In this document: positions 14,047 to 23,510 of the stretch, in pieces | How the letters are laid out: the number at the start of each line of letters is the position of its first letter | Position numbering within the stretch: the first letter of the stretch is position 1 | From: Actinokineospora fastidiosa | GTDB lineage: Bacteria; Actinomycetota; Actinomycetes; Mycobacteriales; Pseudonocardiaceae | Direction: 5' to 3' | DNA length: 64,000 bases | Assembly: GCF_014648415.1 (NCBI RefSeq) | Contig: NZ_BMRB01000002.1 | Span: 207,260 to 271,259, forward strand | Position numbers and translations under genes: made by a program | The notes under the pieces: generated by a model | Told to the model about the DNA's origin: nothing | Databases searched by the model: none | The model's input: only the letters and a program-made list of their open reading frames with translations

Positions 14047-16864
14047 GGACTGGCTCTCGGACCTCGACATCACCCGCACACACATCTTCGTTCCCGCCAT
14101 CATGAGCGCGGGCATTCTGATCTCGCTGTTCACGCTGGTCCGTGACGCGCTGCACGGCCGGAACAGGCGCGGGCACTCGCGCCGGGCGGCCTTGGAAGCG
14201 CACGCCACCGCGCACCACGTGCTGACCGGCGAGCCCGCGCACCGTGCCCTCGCGGCAGGGCTGCGGCCGAGGGCCGGTTATCTGCTGGCCGCGCTGAGCT
14301 CGGCGGGTTTCGCCGTCTACGTCGCCATCGGCGCGACGGCGAACTATTTCCGCCCGAACGGCTTCGTCGAGAACATCGTGTGGTTGTGGGCGGCGTCGCT
14401 GGGGGTGTCGATGGCACTGTCCGTCGTCGCCGCGGTGTGCGCGGTCGCATTCCTCCGCTGGCCGAAGCCCGCCCGGTGGCAGCTTCCGCTGCTGGCACAC
14501 AGCCCGCTCGGTCAGCCGCCCACCGCGCCGCGGGTGGTGAGCGTGCTACTGCTGGGCTGGGCCGCCGCCCTGACCGGGGCGGCAGCGGCGATCTTCACCT
14601 TCGTGGTGGCCGGAGCGCCGCACCGGCTGGCCGCGGTGGACGCATGGGTGGCCGCCACCGCGCCCGGCCTGGACGGACTGGCCGGACTGGGCGTGTTCGA
14701 CCCGTTGGGACCGTTGCCGGTGTACCTGGCGGCGGTCGCGGTGATCGGACTGGCAGCGGTCCGCTGCACCGCGGTGCCGGTGGCCTACGTCATCGCCGCG
14801 GCGGTCGGGCTGCTGCTGGACGTCGGACTCGACCTGCTGGTGCCGCGCGACCGCCCGGTGGGCGGCGCCGCGGACTCCTTCCCGAGCGGTCATGAGGTCC
14901 AGGCGCTGCTGCTCATCGGCTTCGCGCCGATGGCACTGCTCGTGCTCACCCGGCGCGCCTGGTTGGCCTGGGCGGGAGCCGCGCTGCTCGCCGCGGTCGC
15001 CGTCGCCGCGGGCCTCACTTCACTGCAGACCGGGGCGCACTGGTGGTCGGATATGACGGCGGGCGCGCTGTGGGGCGCTGCCGCGGCGCTGACAGGTTGG
15101 TGGGCGTTGGCGTACCCGCGCTGGCATCGGCATTGCGGCGACTGCCCGCTCTCGGTCCCGCACCACCCGGGGGCGACGGGTCTGCTTCGCCTGCCCTGGC
15201 GGGTGGAGCACACCGTCCGATGGGCGGCCCGCATCTGGGTGCCGATCACGGTCGCGGGCTTCGGTGCGCTGGCATTGGTCGTCGGGCTGCCCGCGAACCC
15301 CGAGGGGGACGGCGTCGGCGGGCGGGTCGCGGGGCCGCTGCAGCTGGCGCTGCTCGGGCTGGTCGCCGTGGGATGGCTGGTGGCCCTGCGGTGGGAAGCG
15401 GCGGGAGCGCTTCTGCTCGCGCTGGCGGGGAGCGTCCTGGGCACGTTGGCGGCACTGGCCTACCACCCGCTGGTCAGCCTGGCGGTCGCACTGGTCTTCC
15501 TCGCGCCCGCGGTCGGCTTCTGGCTGGTGTGGCAGCACCGGCGGACCCTCCGCGCCATCGCGGTCCTCGCCGTCTCCACAACCCTGCTGCTGAGCGGGAC
15601 CTGGGTGGGCGCCTTGACGATCTACGACCGGTACTACGGCCCCGCTCACCCCGCCTCCACGGCCCCGATCCTGCCCGTCGACCGGGTCGTCTGGTCATGG
15701 GCGGGCGGGGTCACCACGGAATCGGCCGTCGTCGTCGCCAAGCTCGCCGAGGGCGCCCGGCGAGCGCGTTTGGGGATCGCACCCTCAGCAGGAGCAGCGC
15801 CGGTCCGCTCGTCGCCGGAGGAGGTGGTGGGCGCCGACGGCGTCGTGCGGATGGTGGCCGTCGGGTTGGCTCCGGGCACCGCCTACCGCTACGAGATCGA
15901 GGTGGACGGCGTCGCGGACGCCTCCCGCGGAGTGGGTGAACTGCGGACCGCGCCCGACGGCCCGGCGTCCATGACGGTCGCTTTCGGTGGTTGCGCCCGC
16001 ACCGGCTCCAACGGCGCCGTCTTCGACGCGATCCGCGCGATCCGCCCCGACCTGTATGTGATCACCGGTGATGTGCACTACGGCAACCCGGCCGAGAACG
16101 ACGTCGAACGGTTCGCGAGCTTGTACGGGCGGGTCCTCACCGCGCCCGCCCAGGCGGCGCTGTACCGGAGCGTGCCCGTCGCCTACGTGTGGGACGACCA
16201 CGATTACGGCCCGAACGACGCCGACGCGAGCGCACCGACCCGCCAGGCGGCCCGCGCGGCCTATGCCCGTCATGTTCCGCACTACCCGCTCGCCGGTGGA
16301 GCTGACGGCACGATCCACCAGGCGTTCACGATCGGCCGCGTGCGGTTCGTGCTGACCGACACGCGCTCCGAGCGCACGGCGGCCACCATGCTCGGCAAGC
16401 AGCAGCTCGCCTGGCTGCAGCGCGAACTGGTGACGGCCAGCCGCAGCCATGCACTGGTGGTCTGGGTGAACCCCGCCCCGTGGGTCGCACCCGCCTCTCC
16501 CGGCCGCGATGACTGGGGTGGCTACCCGGACGAGCGGGCGCGGTTGGCCGCGACCATCGCAGGCGCGGGTGTCCGGAACCTGGTGATGGTCAGCGGCGAC
16601 GCCCACATGGTCGCCGTCGACGACGGCACGAACACCGGATACTCCGACGGGCCGGGATTCCCGCTGCTGCACGCCGCGGCGCTCGACCGCCCCGGCGGGG
16701 TGAAGGGCGGCCCGTACAGCGGTGGCGTCTTCCCGGGCGCAGGCCAGTTCGGCACGGTCTCGGTGACCGATACCGGCGGTTCCTCGATCGAGGTCACCCT
16801 CACCGGCCGTGACTGGCGCGGCACCGTGCTCGTCCAGCAACGTTTCACGCTTCCAGCGCGGTGA
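14027..16864 (+). CDS. PAP2-PhoD fusion: membrane phosphatase with metallophosphatase domain
   Basis: A 945-residue protein. An N-terminal half of about ten hydrophobic helices contains a PAP2 phosphatase site: RDRPVGG (near residue 274), PSGHE (285) and GAHWWSD (335). A second membrane block (about 400-530) leads to a C-terminal PhoD-like domain outside the membrane: a fibronectin-like lead (about 545-645), GDVHYGNP (680), WDDHDYGPND (722), and VSGDAHM (856). Both halves look catalytically complete. PAP2 enzymes hydrolyse lipid phosphates and PhoD enzymes hydrolyse phosphodiesters such as teichoic acid; a joined role at the cell surface is an inference. The GTG overlaps the previous stop (GTGA). 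A near-copy of the first 20 bases recurs right at the 3' end (16861). Confidence 0.85.
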   Translation: MNRKAREDWLSDLDITRTHIFVPAIMSAGILISLFTLVRDALHGRNRRGHSRRAALEAHATAHHVLTGEPAHRALAAGLRPRAGYLLAALSSAGFAVYVAIGATANYFRPNGFVENIVWLWAASLGVSMALSVVAAVCAVAFLRWPKPARWQLPLLAHSPLGQPPTAPRVVSVLLLGWAAALTGAAAAIFTFVVAGAPHRLAAVDAWVAATAPGLDGLAGLGVFDPLGPLPVYLAAVAVIGLAAVRCTAVPVAYVIAAAVGLLLDVGLDLLVPRDRPVGGAADSFPSGHEVQALLLIGFAPMALLVLTRRAWLAWAGAALLAAVAVAAGLTSLQTGAHWWSDMTAGALWGAAAALTGWWALAYPRWHRHCGDCPLSVPHHPGATGLLRLPWRVEHTVRWAARIWVPITVAGFGALALVVGLPANPEGDGVGGRVAGPLQLALLGLVAVGWLVALRWEAAGALLLALAGSVLGTLAALAYHPLVSLAVALVFLAPAVGFWLVWQHRRTLRAIAVLAVSTTLLLSGTWVGALTIYDRYYGPAHPASTAPILPVDRVVWSWAGGVTTESAVVVAKLAEGARRARLGIAPSAGAAPVRSSPEEVVGADGVVRMVAVGLAPGTAYRYEIEVDGVADASRGVGELRTAPDGPASMTVAFGGCARTGSNGAVFDAIRAIRPDLYVITGDVHYGNPAENDVERFASLYGRVLTAPAQAALYRSVPVAYVWDDHDYGPNDADASAPTRQAARAAYARHVPHYPLAGGADGTIHQAFTIGRVRFVLTDTRSERTAATMLGKQQLAWLQRELVTASRSHALVVWVNPAPWVAPASPGRDDWGGYPDERARLAATIAGAGVRNLVMVSGDAHMVAVDDGTNTGYSDGPGFPLLHAAALDRPGGVKGGPYSGGVFPGAGQFGTVSVTDTGGSSIEVTLTGRDWRGTVLVQQRFTLPAR

Positions 16865-16880
16865 ACCGCAAAGCGCGCGA
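16861..16880 (+). repeat. Direct repeat copy 2 (3' edge of the PAP2-PhoD gene)
   Basis: This copy begins one codon before the stop of the PAP2-PhoD gene and again opens a frame reading MNRKARD, like the MNRKARE start of that gene. Confidence 0.6.
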
Positions 16881-17404
16881 TCGCGCTTCGATGCGTGATC
16901 ACAGGCAACAGCACCCGCCGGATCCCGCGGGTGCGCTACGGCAACCGCCATCGCGCGTTTTGCTCGTTCGAGAGTGTCGGCCAAGTCCCCAACGGCACGA
17001 CCTGCCGGCTATCGGTGTTCGGGACCTGCGTCCGCGCCGTTGAGCGATCGCCGCGAACGGTTTGGGAAACCTGGTCGACGACGGCGCGGCTCTGTGCCTC
17101 TGCCCGCAGACCAGAGACCGGGACGCCGCGACGACGGATGACGCTTCCGCGCCCGCCGATGCAGACATCCGGCATATGGTCCTCCGCTGTCTTTGCGTAG
17201 TTCAGTTAGCCGCTGGCACTCCTGTGATTAGCGCTTGCTTGGTTCGGGAGCCAAATATTATCTGGATAGTAGATCGTACAAGTGCGATTCATGGACTTGA
17301 ACTGCGCTGCATCGCACCGGCGGCTGGGTGTGCTGAGCGACCTGTTCGGCAGCTACCGGCTGGTCGGCGGGTAACGCCTGCCGGACGGTCGCGATGACCT
17401 CACC
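16881..17404 (+). other. Non-coding gap
   Basis: No convincing gene. A small stem AAGCGCG/CGCGCTT (16870-16887) could be a terminator. Positions about 17205-17290 are clearly less GC-rich than the surroundings and may carry the promoter of the gene pair at 17405, but no clear -35/-10 pair is evident. Confidence 0.5.
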
Positions 17405-17838
17405 GTGAATCGAGTGGGGCGTGTCGCGCTGGTCGGGCTGGTGGTCGCGGTGGTGGCGGGGTCGCTGTCGTACTGGTGCTCTTCGGTGGGAGCGGGGTTG
17501 AGGGCGTGGCGACCACCCCGGCCGCCTCCGCGCCGTCCGGATCAGCGGCCGCGGCGCCGCTCACCGGGGAGCAGGCCGACGAGCTGGCGACGGACCTGAT
17601 CAGCGGCGATGAGGCGCGGGTGCGGGAGGCGGTAGCGGTCTCGCCCGAGCAGCCGTTAGAGCCCGGGTTGGCGCCCTCGCTGGCATCGGCCGTCATCGAG
17701 GTGGACGCGTCGACCTTCCAGCCGCAACCGGACGGCTCGGCCGTGGTCGCTGCCCGGGTCGACGGGAAGCGGTGGACGATCCGTCTGGTCGCGGTCGAGG
17801 GCCGCTGGTTGATCAGCTCCACCGAGGCCGCCCAGTGA
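17405..17838 (+). pseudogene. Small secreted/membrane-anchored protein interrupted by a frameshift
   Basis: The GTG at 17405 opens MNRVGRVALVGLVVAVVAG in one frame. After the GGGG run at 17458-17461 the natural continuation (VAVVLVLFGGSGVEGVATTPAAS) is in another frame, which stays open to 17838. Adding one G restores one product of about 144 residues: a signal anchor helix, an Ala/Ser-rich linker, and a domain with LTGEQADELATDLISGDEARVREAVAVS and VDGKRWTIRLVAVEGRWLISSTE. It is probably a DUF4878-like or NTF2-like lipoprotein-type fold, but I do not recognise it firmly. Whether the missing G is a real mutation or a sequence error cannot be told. The stop overlaps the next GTG, so it would be coupled to the lipase gene. 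Confidence 0.55.
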
Positions 17839-19472
17839 ACCGAGGCGCCCTGCTGCCGGTCCTGTGCCTGGTCGGCGCGCTGTGCGCGGCACCCGCGCGG
17901 GCGCAGGACGTGCCCGCGCAGTGCGACCTGACGACGTCGACCAAGGCGGAGGCAGGCCAGGACGAGGACAAGCGGCCGGTGGTGTTCGTGCACGGCTGGA
18001 CCGGCGGCCCGCTGATCGACTCCGCGAATGCGCTGTCCGACGCGCTCGACGGGAAGATCAGCACCTACGCCTTCGACTACAGCAAGGTCTCGTCCCACTG
18101 GGCCTCCGACTCGCGGATCGCACCGTGCCTGGCGGCCTATCTGGGCCAGGTGTCGGCCGCCCACCGCGGGGTCGGGGGCGACGGAAGGCTCATCGTCGTG
18201 GCGCACTCCATGGGCGGGCTGGCGCTGCGCTACGCCCTGACCCCGGAGCTGGCCGAGAAGGTGCCGTACGTGATCACGTTCGGCACCCCGATGCTCGGGT
18301 CGCCGTGGGGCGGCGCGGACGGGCCGTCGCGGCTGGTCGAGGTGTTCCAGCAGGCCTTCGGCAAGGACCTGCCCGACGCGGCGGGCCGCGACGGCGGCAA
18401 ATGCCTCGCCGAGCACACCAAGGGCGCGCCACTGCCGGACGGCTGCGGCGACCTGCCGCCGTGGCTGCCGGAGGGCGTCACCCTCACCCAGATCGGCGGT
18501 GACGCCACCGTGGACCGCACGTTCTTCGGCTTCAAGGCCTACTCGATCCCGCTGGCCGGCGACGGCGTGGTGCCGCTGCCGTCCGCCCACGGCTACCCCC
18601 TTTCCGGGCCAGGCGGGCAGCCGCCGCTCGACGGCGCCAAGTCGTACTCGCGACGCAGCACCTGCTCCATCGACTTCGGACTGGTCAACCGGGCCGCGCA
18701 CGAGCTGGCGTTCGTCCCGGGCGCGATGGCGCTGGACTATTTGACGCTGCAGGACATCCAGCAGGACAGGTTCAGCCTGCCGGTGCAGGCCTACCTCGGC
18801 GGCGTGACGATCGCCGCGAGCTGCTCGCACACCCGCCTGACCACTGAGCGCAAGTCCGTCGACCACGCCGTGGCGGTGATCAAGGAAGCGCTGACCGCGC
18901 TCGCCGCACCCGCTGGCGGGACCGCCACCACGGTCACGAACGTGGTGGCGCTCGACAAGGCTGGCAACCCCGCAGCCGGGTGGGCGGTCGAGAACGACGG
19001 CACCGAACTCGACGAGTGCCATCCCTCCCCTGCCGCCGTCGGCGCGGACATCGGCTGGTGCGGCTCCACCGCGGCGGGCGCCCTGGTCTGCTGGGTGAAG
19101 GCCGACCGCCACTCCTTGCTCTGCGGTGACTTCCCATGGAACAAGCGGCTGCGTGCCATGGTGTCCACCAAGGCGGTCCCCGCGCTCGCACCACCGCAGA
19201 CCGCCGACCCGTGGGGCCTAGAGCTGGAGAGCGGCGCCAAGTGCCTCCTGCGCAACGGCGGCAGCTGGCCAGGCCGGGCCGACGAGTACGTCGGCGCCTA
19301 CTCCTGCGACGACGAGTCCGTTTTCGTACTGGTCGGCAACGACCGGGTTCCGGTCGACCGCAGCGGTGCGGCGTGGACCGTCAAGGTCGGCGGCCTCAGC
19401 GCGACGAACGAGGCCCTGCCTCCGCCCACGACGGAACGGGTGCGGACCGCGTACTTCGCGGCGGCACCCTGA
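17835..19472 (+). CDS. Secreted alpha/beta-hydrolase (lipase/PGAP1-like)
   Basis: A 545-residue exported protein. A signal peptide (MNRGALLPVLCLVGALCAAPARA, cleaved near residue 23) is followed by VVFVHGWTGGPLIDS (oxyanion-hole HG). The nucleophile elbow VVAHSMGGLALRYA is near residue 130. A FGTPMLGSPWGG strand follows, as in PGAP1/lipase families. Paired Cys residues suggest disulfides outside the cell. The C-terminal 200 residues hold a Cys-rich module (SIDFGLVNR..CSHTRL, WCGSTAAGALVCWVKADRHSLLCG, KCLLRNGG). The substrate is unknown. The GTG at 17835 overlaps the stop of the preceding frame, so expression is coupled. Confidence 0.75.
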   Translation: MNRGALLPVLCLVGALCAAPARAQDVPAQCDLTTSTKAEAGQDEDKRPVVFVHGWTGGPLIDSANALSDALDGKISTYAFDYSKVSSHWASDSRIAPCLAAYLGQVSAAHRGVGGDGRLIVVAHSMGGLALRYALTPELAEKVPYVITFGTPMLGSPWGGADGPSRLVEVFQQAFGKDLPDAAGRDGGKCLAEHTKGAPLPDGCGDLPPWLPEGVTLTQIGGDATVDRTFFGFKAYSIPLAGDGVVPLPSAHGYPLSGPGGQPPLDGAKSYSRRSTCSIDFGLVNRAAHELAFVPGAMALDYLTLQDIQQDRFSLPVQAYLGGVTIAASCSHTRLTTERKSVDHAVAVIKEALTALAAPAGGTATTVTNVVALDKAGNPAAGWAVENDGTELDECHPSPAAVGADIGWCGSTAAGALVCWVKADRHSLLCGDFPWNKRLRAMVSTKAVPALAPPQTADPWGLELESGAKCLLRNGGSWPGRADEYVGAYSCDDESVFVLVGNDRVPVDRSGAAWTVKVGGLSATNEALPPPTTERVRTAYFAAAP

Positions 19473-19590
19473 ACTGGTCCGAGAAGCGCCAGTTAGTCCG
19501 GAACATCCCGCCCCGGCAGCTATGCAGTGCGTGGGCGGTACCGCCACGAGGGCGAGCCGGCCCCACCGAGGAGAACCGTGCAACTGTCAC
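19473..19590 (+). other. Short gap before the degenerate zinc-ribbon region
   Basis: Nothing recognised. No clear terminator follows the hydrolase gene. Confidence 0.4.
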
Positions 19591-19599
19591 GGCGACCAC

Positions 19600-20000
19600 G
19601 CGTCCACCCGAGCCCGGATCGCGACCACCCCGCGCGCTGCGGGCACCGCCTGGTCCCGCCACGTTACGCGGGCTGCGGCCGGACCAAAGCACTGCCCCGA
19701 CGCGATGACCAGGGCGAACACATCTGCTCGCATTGCGCGCAGCACGCCCCGCACTGGCACCGGCCCTGCTCCCGCTGCAGGCGGTCCCGCCCGGTCCACC
19801 CGCGTCGACGGCCAGCCGCTTTGCGCCGGATGCAGCATCCGCCGCCCCGAAAGAACCGCAACGGGTGCTCGCGCCCCTCGAAGCCCCCTGCCGCAGGTGG
19901 GACGGCGGAGCGGCAGCTCGCCTGGCCGTTCGCACCGCTGACCGTGGACGACCTGGACGAGCTCATCGGCAGGTGGGCGGGATGGTTGGCCACAGCCTCG
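19600..20000 (+). pseudogene. Degenerate zinc-ribbon repeat protein, integrase N-terminus-like
   Basis: Three zinc-ribbon-like units are split over frames. The first reads CGRTKALPRRDDQGEHICSHC. The second reads PCSRCRRSRPV and, after a frame change, TRVDGQPLCAGC. The third starts APCRRW. Units of the form PCxxCGxxRP..(10-15)..GxPxCxxC in tandem occur at the N-terminus of some actinomycete tyrosine recombinases. No catalytic integrase part is found. A tail LTVDDLDELIGRWAGWLATASNGRLRS follows in the first frame. It is most simply a decayed mobile-element gene. The identification rests on the Cys pattern only. Confidence 0.35.
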
Positions 20001-20100
20001 AACGGCAGGCTCAGATCCGAGCTCGATGCCCGAACGGCGCCCGGAGAACAGCTTCCGCCGCCGTTGATCACCGACTTCAGTCGTGCGCGCACGCAGCGGA

Positions 20101-21411
20101 TTATGACCCGGGCACCGTGCCCTTCACCGCCTCCTCCCCCGACGCTGACATGAACCCCGCCAACTCCGCAGGCACACCCCCCGCGAACCGCGCCCCCTCG
20201 AGTCTCGTCCACGGTGACGGCGTCTTGCGGTCCGCGTAGCGGGTGCTCGGCAAGGTCGCTCCACGGAAGACAGCGCCGCGGGTGAAGGCGGCCCCGATGA
20301 AGGCGACCTTGCCGGTGAAGGTCGCCCCGCCGAAGACGGCGTTGCCGGCGAAGGTCACTTCATTGAAGTAGACGTCGTCGGTGAAGGTCGCCCCGGCGAA
20401 GTTCACCTGCCGCGTGAAGGTTGCTCTGTCGAAGTCAGCGTCACCGATGAAGGTCGCCTGGCGGAAGGAGGCGCCGCCGAAGGTCGCCCCGGCGAAGTCG
20501 GCGGCGCCGGTGAAGGTCGCCCCGGCGAAGTCGAGGGAGCCGGTGAAGGTCACCCTGCTGAACCCGGCATCGCCGGTGAAGGTCGCTCCGCGGAAAGATG
20601 TGGTGTGGACGGTGCAGCCGCTGAAATCGAGGGCGATGAGGGTGGCGCTGGTCAGGTCGACGTCGATGCCGGTCCAGAACGTCGCGACGGGGTTGTCGGG
20701 TGTGTCGCCGGGGTGTAGGTGGCGGGCGAGGATGCGTTGAGCGGCGAGACGAACTTCGCGCTCTTGGACCTGCTCGCGGTGCTCCGCAATCAGCTCTTTG
20801 CGGACGGCGGGGTCTGTGGTGCCGTCGAGAACGGGCGGGTTGTCGGGCGGGGTGTAGGGCATGCGCAGGTAGGCGCAGAGGACGTTGACGATGGTCTGCC
20901 GCTGCTCGACATGGTCCTGGGCCAGGCGCTCCAGCGCGTACAACCCGCCCAACCGCACCGGCGCCTTCTCGGAACCGAGCTGCTCGACGGCCTTGGTGTA
21001 GAGGTCGGTGATCCGCCGCGCCTCGGCATCGCGTTCGGTGGCGGTAGCGACCCGCTCCTGGTGAAGGCGGGTGGTCTCGAAGCTCTCGCGCTGCAGCTCA
21101 TAGGCACGGGCGACATCGGCCTGGTCCCGCTCCTTCTGCTGCAGCCCGATCTCGGTGGAGCGCTGCCGCCGCCACGCCAGGTAGAGACCGAACAGCCCGC
21201 CGGTGCCCAACAGCACGGTCAACCCGACGCGCACCAACTCCAGATGGATGGGAGCCCGCAAGGAGCCGCCGTCGACCAGCGACCACAGCAGCGTCAGCAG
21301 CCCGCCGACCACCACCACGACCCCGCCCACCGCGGCGGCGACCGCGCGCTTGGAGGGCGGCTTCATCGGGGCGGGTGGCCGCTCGGGCTGCGGCACCGGG
21401 GAACTCGTCAC
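20101..21411 (-). CDS. Pentapeptide-repeat membrane protein
   Basis: A 436-residue protein. After a Pro-rich start there are two transmembrane helices (about residues 25-47 and 58-80: AVAAAVGGVVVVVGGLLTLLW, GLTVLLGTGGLFGLYLAW). A charged coiled-coil-like stretch (85-130) and a conserved block APVRLGGLYALERLAQDHVEQRQTIVNVLCAYLR (about 150-185) follow. The C-terminus has about 25 pentapeptide repeats of the type A(D/N)FxGATF. The conserved block and the repeats recur in many actinobacterial proteins of unknown function. Pentapeptide repeats fold as a right-handed square beta-helix. No partner is evident; both sides are degenerate mobile DNA. Confidence 0.85.
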   Translation of the reverse strand: MTSSPVPQPERPPAPMKPPSKRAVAAAVGGVVVVVGGLLTLLWSLVDGGSLRAPIHLELVRVGLTVLLGTGGLFGLYLAWRRQRSTEIGLQQKERDQADVARAYELQRESFETTRLHQERVATATERDAEARRITDLYTKAVEQLGSEKAPVRLGGLYALERLAQDHVEQRQTIVNVLCAYLRMPYTPPDNPPVLDGTTDPAVRKELIAEHREQVQEREVRLAAQRILARHLHPGDTPDNPVATFWTGIDVDLTSATLIALDFSGCTVHTTSFRGATFTGDAGFSRVTFTGSLDFAGATFTGAADFAGATFGGASFRQATFIGDADFDRATFTRQVNFAGATFTDDVYFNEVTFAGNAVFGGATFTGKVAFIGAAFTRGAVFRGATLPSTRYADRKTPSPWTRLEGARFAGGVPAELAGFMSASGEEAVKGTVPGS

Positions 21412-22145
21412 CTGCTGATCATCGCGCGGCCCGGCGAACCTGTTCCGGGCCGTACACGCACCGCGAGAGCGCGTCCCTATGGAAGCCGGTCTTGACCGAC
21501 TCGTGCCAGGTCGTGGCCGTCGTCGATTCTGCTACGACGTCGCGGTTCAGACTGCGCTTAAGATGCTTGGAACGGCGCGGCTACCCTGCCGGGGCGGTGT
21601 TGCGGTGCAGGACAACTGCGCCGGACACGGCGAACGGCCGCGAACCCGATGCCCTGCCGGTGTTGCTCCACCGACCGGGCGTGGTTCTCCGGGTCCACGG
21701 CCGCCGTGACCGCTACTGCCCCGTCGGGTGGCAGCCCAGGAGCAGTACCAGGACAAGCAGCAGCCCGGCTCTCGCCCACGCGGGGGCCGGACCCATCACG
21801 GGCTGGAACACCCAATCCGCCGCGCAGGGCGTCAGCACCTCAAGCCGCCGCCTCGGTCGCCCTGGTCCCGGCTCGCCGCAGGCCCGGCGCGAGAAGGCTC
21901 CTGGCCGTCGGCCCCTTATGCGTGGACAACCTCGGGCCAACCCCGCGCGTGCGCCGGTCCCTGCTGCCGCCCTCTTGGGTGCAGGCGATCGTCCTCCGGG
22001 CAGGCCCTCCCCGATGACGGCACGAGGGCGCATCGTGCGTTCACCCAGCTAGACGGCGGTGTCGGCCTCTTATGCGCACCCGCTCGGCTGGCAACACGCG
22101 GGGGGCCGGTCCCTCCGCCGAATGCGGGAGGGCAGTCCCTAGCCT
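21412..22145. other. Gap without a recognisable gene
   Basis: Only short overlapping frames with unnatural composition are present. Together with the RepA remnant that follows, this looks like decayed plasmid or mobile DNA. Confidence 0.45.
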
Positions 22146-22700
22146 GTGCGACTGGCGCGGACGAAGACCAGCGCCGCGGAGCGCGCGCAGCAGGCCGCAG
22201 CGGTGATCGCGGCCGCGGAGAACGGCGAACAGCACGTCGGCTACCTCGCGCGGTTCGCCGCGCAGGTCGCGCTGCCCTATCGCGAGCCCGCGCCCGGCAC
22301 CGGCGTGTGGGTGCGCCGTGACGGCGACGTCCTGCTCACCGTCACCCCAGGCGGACCGTCACCGACACCGGCGAGGAAGCGCCGATCGGCTTCCCCTACG
22401 GCACGATGCCGCGGCTACTGCTGGCGTGGCTGTCCCCCCAGGGCTCAGCGCGACGCCGGAATCCGGCTGCTGGTGGCCAAGCGCTGGGACATGCGTTGGC
22501 AGCACATCGGCGACCCGACCAAGCGACCCTGCTCGGGATCCAAAGTGGAACTGTCCCGTGACTTCTTTAACCACCCCACCCCGTGCCGCTGGACCTAGGA
22601 GTGCTCAAGCACCTCAAGGAATCGGCGTTGGCGATGGACCTCTACGCCTGGCTGACCTACCGCTTCAGCTACCTCCTCGGCGCACGAGACAACCAGATCG
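22146..22700 (+). pseudogene. Degenerate plasmid RepA-like replication initiator
   Basis: Pieces of an actinomycete RepA are spread over frames. The first frame has EQHVGYLARFAAQVALPYREPAPGTGVWVRRDGDVLLTVTPGG. A second frame has IGFPYGTMPRLLLAWLS at about 22383-22440. Then come GSKVELSRDFFNHP (about 22533-22580) and, in a third frame, PLDLGVLKHLKESALAMDLYAWLTYRFSYL (22583-22672). Intact RepA proteins carry these blocks in this order, with about 100 residues between the second and third; here only about 30 codons remain. So there are at least two frameshifts and an internal deletion. It marks an integrated and decayed plasmid-type element. Confidence 0.7.
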
Positions 22701-22875
22701 TCAGGCCCATGACGGCGCATTTGGCGAGACCATCCGAACAGACCCACACTGGCAGCGGAATCGACTGGCCATACCCGCGCGTCCGTCGGTGGCAACGTAG
22801 TCCGGCAGGGCCGCAGCGATGACTGATTGCCCCGGACAACGGCCAGCGGCGAGCCGACCCCCTAGTCGAGTGGGC

Positions 22876-23505
22876 TCAGTGGCGTGCCACGGCGGTTCCG
22901 AGGACGTGGAACGACGTCGGCGTGCGGGCGTCGGGGAAGCGGAATCGGTCGAGGTGTTCGATGGCGAAGCCGGACCGCTCGATCGTGGTGACGGTGTCGC
23001 GGCCGGTGTGGCAGCCGCCGGCTATTCGTGGCCAGACGGTGGCGTCCAGAGCACGTTGAACACGGGCCAAGCCGAGGGTGTCGGCCCGGACGTGTTCGAG
23101 GAAGCGGAACTGGCCGCCGGGTTTGAGCACTCGTCGGAACTCGCGTAGTGCTGTGTGCTGGTCCCGTACCGAGCACAGGACCAGGGAAACGACAACGGCG
23201 TCGGCGCTGGAGTCCTCGACGGGCAGGTGCTCGGCCAGGCCGTCAACGACCTTCACCGGGACGGGAGCTCGGGTGGCCGCGCCCTCGGCGAGGGCTCGCA
23301 GACGCGGTTCCGGTTCGACCGCGACCACGTGTGTGACGGTGGGTGGGTAGTGCGCGAAGTTGTGCCCGTCGCCTGCGCCGACCTCGATCACCTCGCCGGT
23401 GAGGCCGGTGAGCAGGGCCTGCCTGCGTTCGGCCATGCCGCCGCGTTCCATCGCCCGGGCCATCAGCGGATAGAGCCGGGCGAAGAGCGGGTGTCGCACC
23501 GACAT
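22876..23505 (-). CDS. SAM-dependent methyltransferase (class I, UbiE-like)
   Basis: A 209-residue methyltransferase. Motif I is VIEVGAGDGHNFAHYP (residues about 36-51), an acidic residue follows (VAVEPEPRLRALA), and the post-motifs are VDGLAEHLPVEDSSADAVVVSLVLCSV and RVLKPGGQFRFLEHVRA. It resembles the METTL7/phospholipid methyltransferase-like class found next to P450 genes in actinobacteria. The ATG at 23505 lies 5 bases after the P450 stop, so the two are co-transcribed. The substrate is unknown; the P450 product is a reasonable candidate. Confidence 0.85.
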   Translation of the reverse strand: MSVRHPLFARLYPLMARAMERGGMAERRQALLTGLTGEVIEVGAGDGHNFAHYPPTVTHVVAVEPEPRLRALAEGAATRAPVPVKVVDGLAEHLPVEDSSADAVVVSLVLCSVRDQHTALREFRRVLKPGGQFRFLEHVRADTLGLARVQRALDATVWPRIAGGCHTGRDTVTTIERSGFAIEHLDRFRFPDARTPTSFHVLGTAVARH

Positions 23506-23510
23506 CGCGC

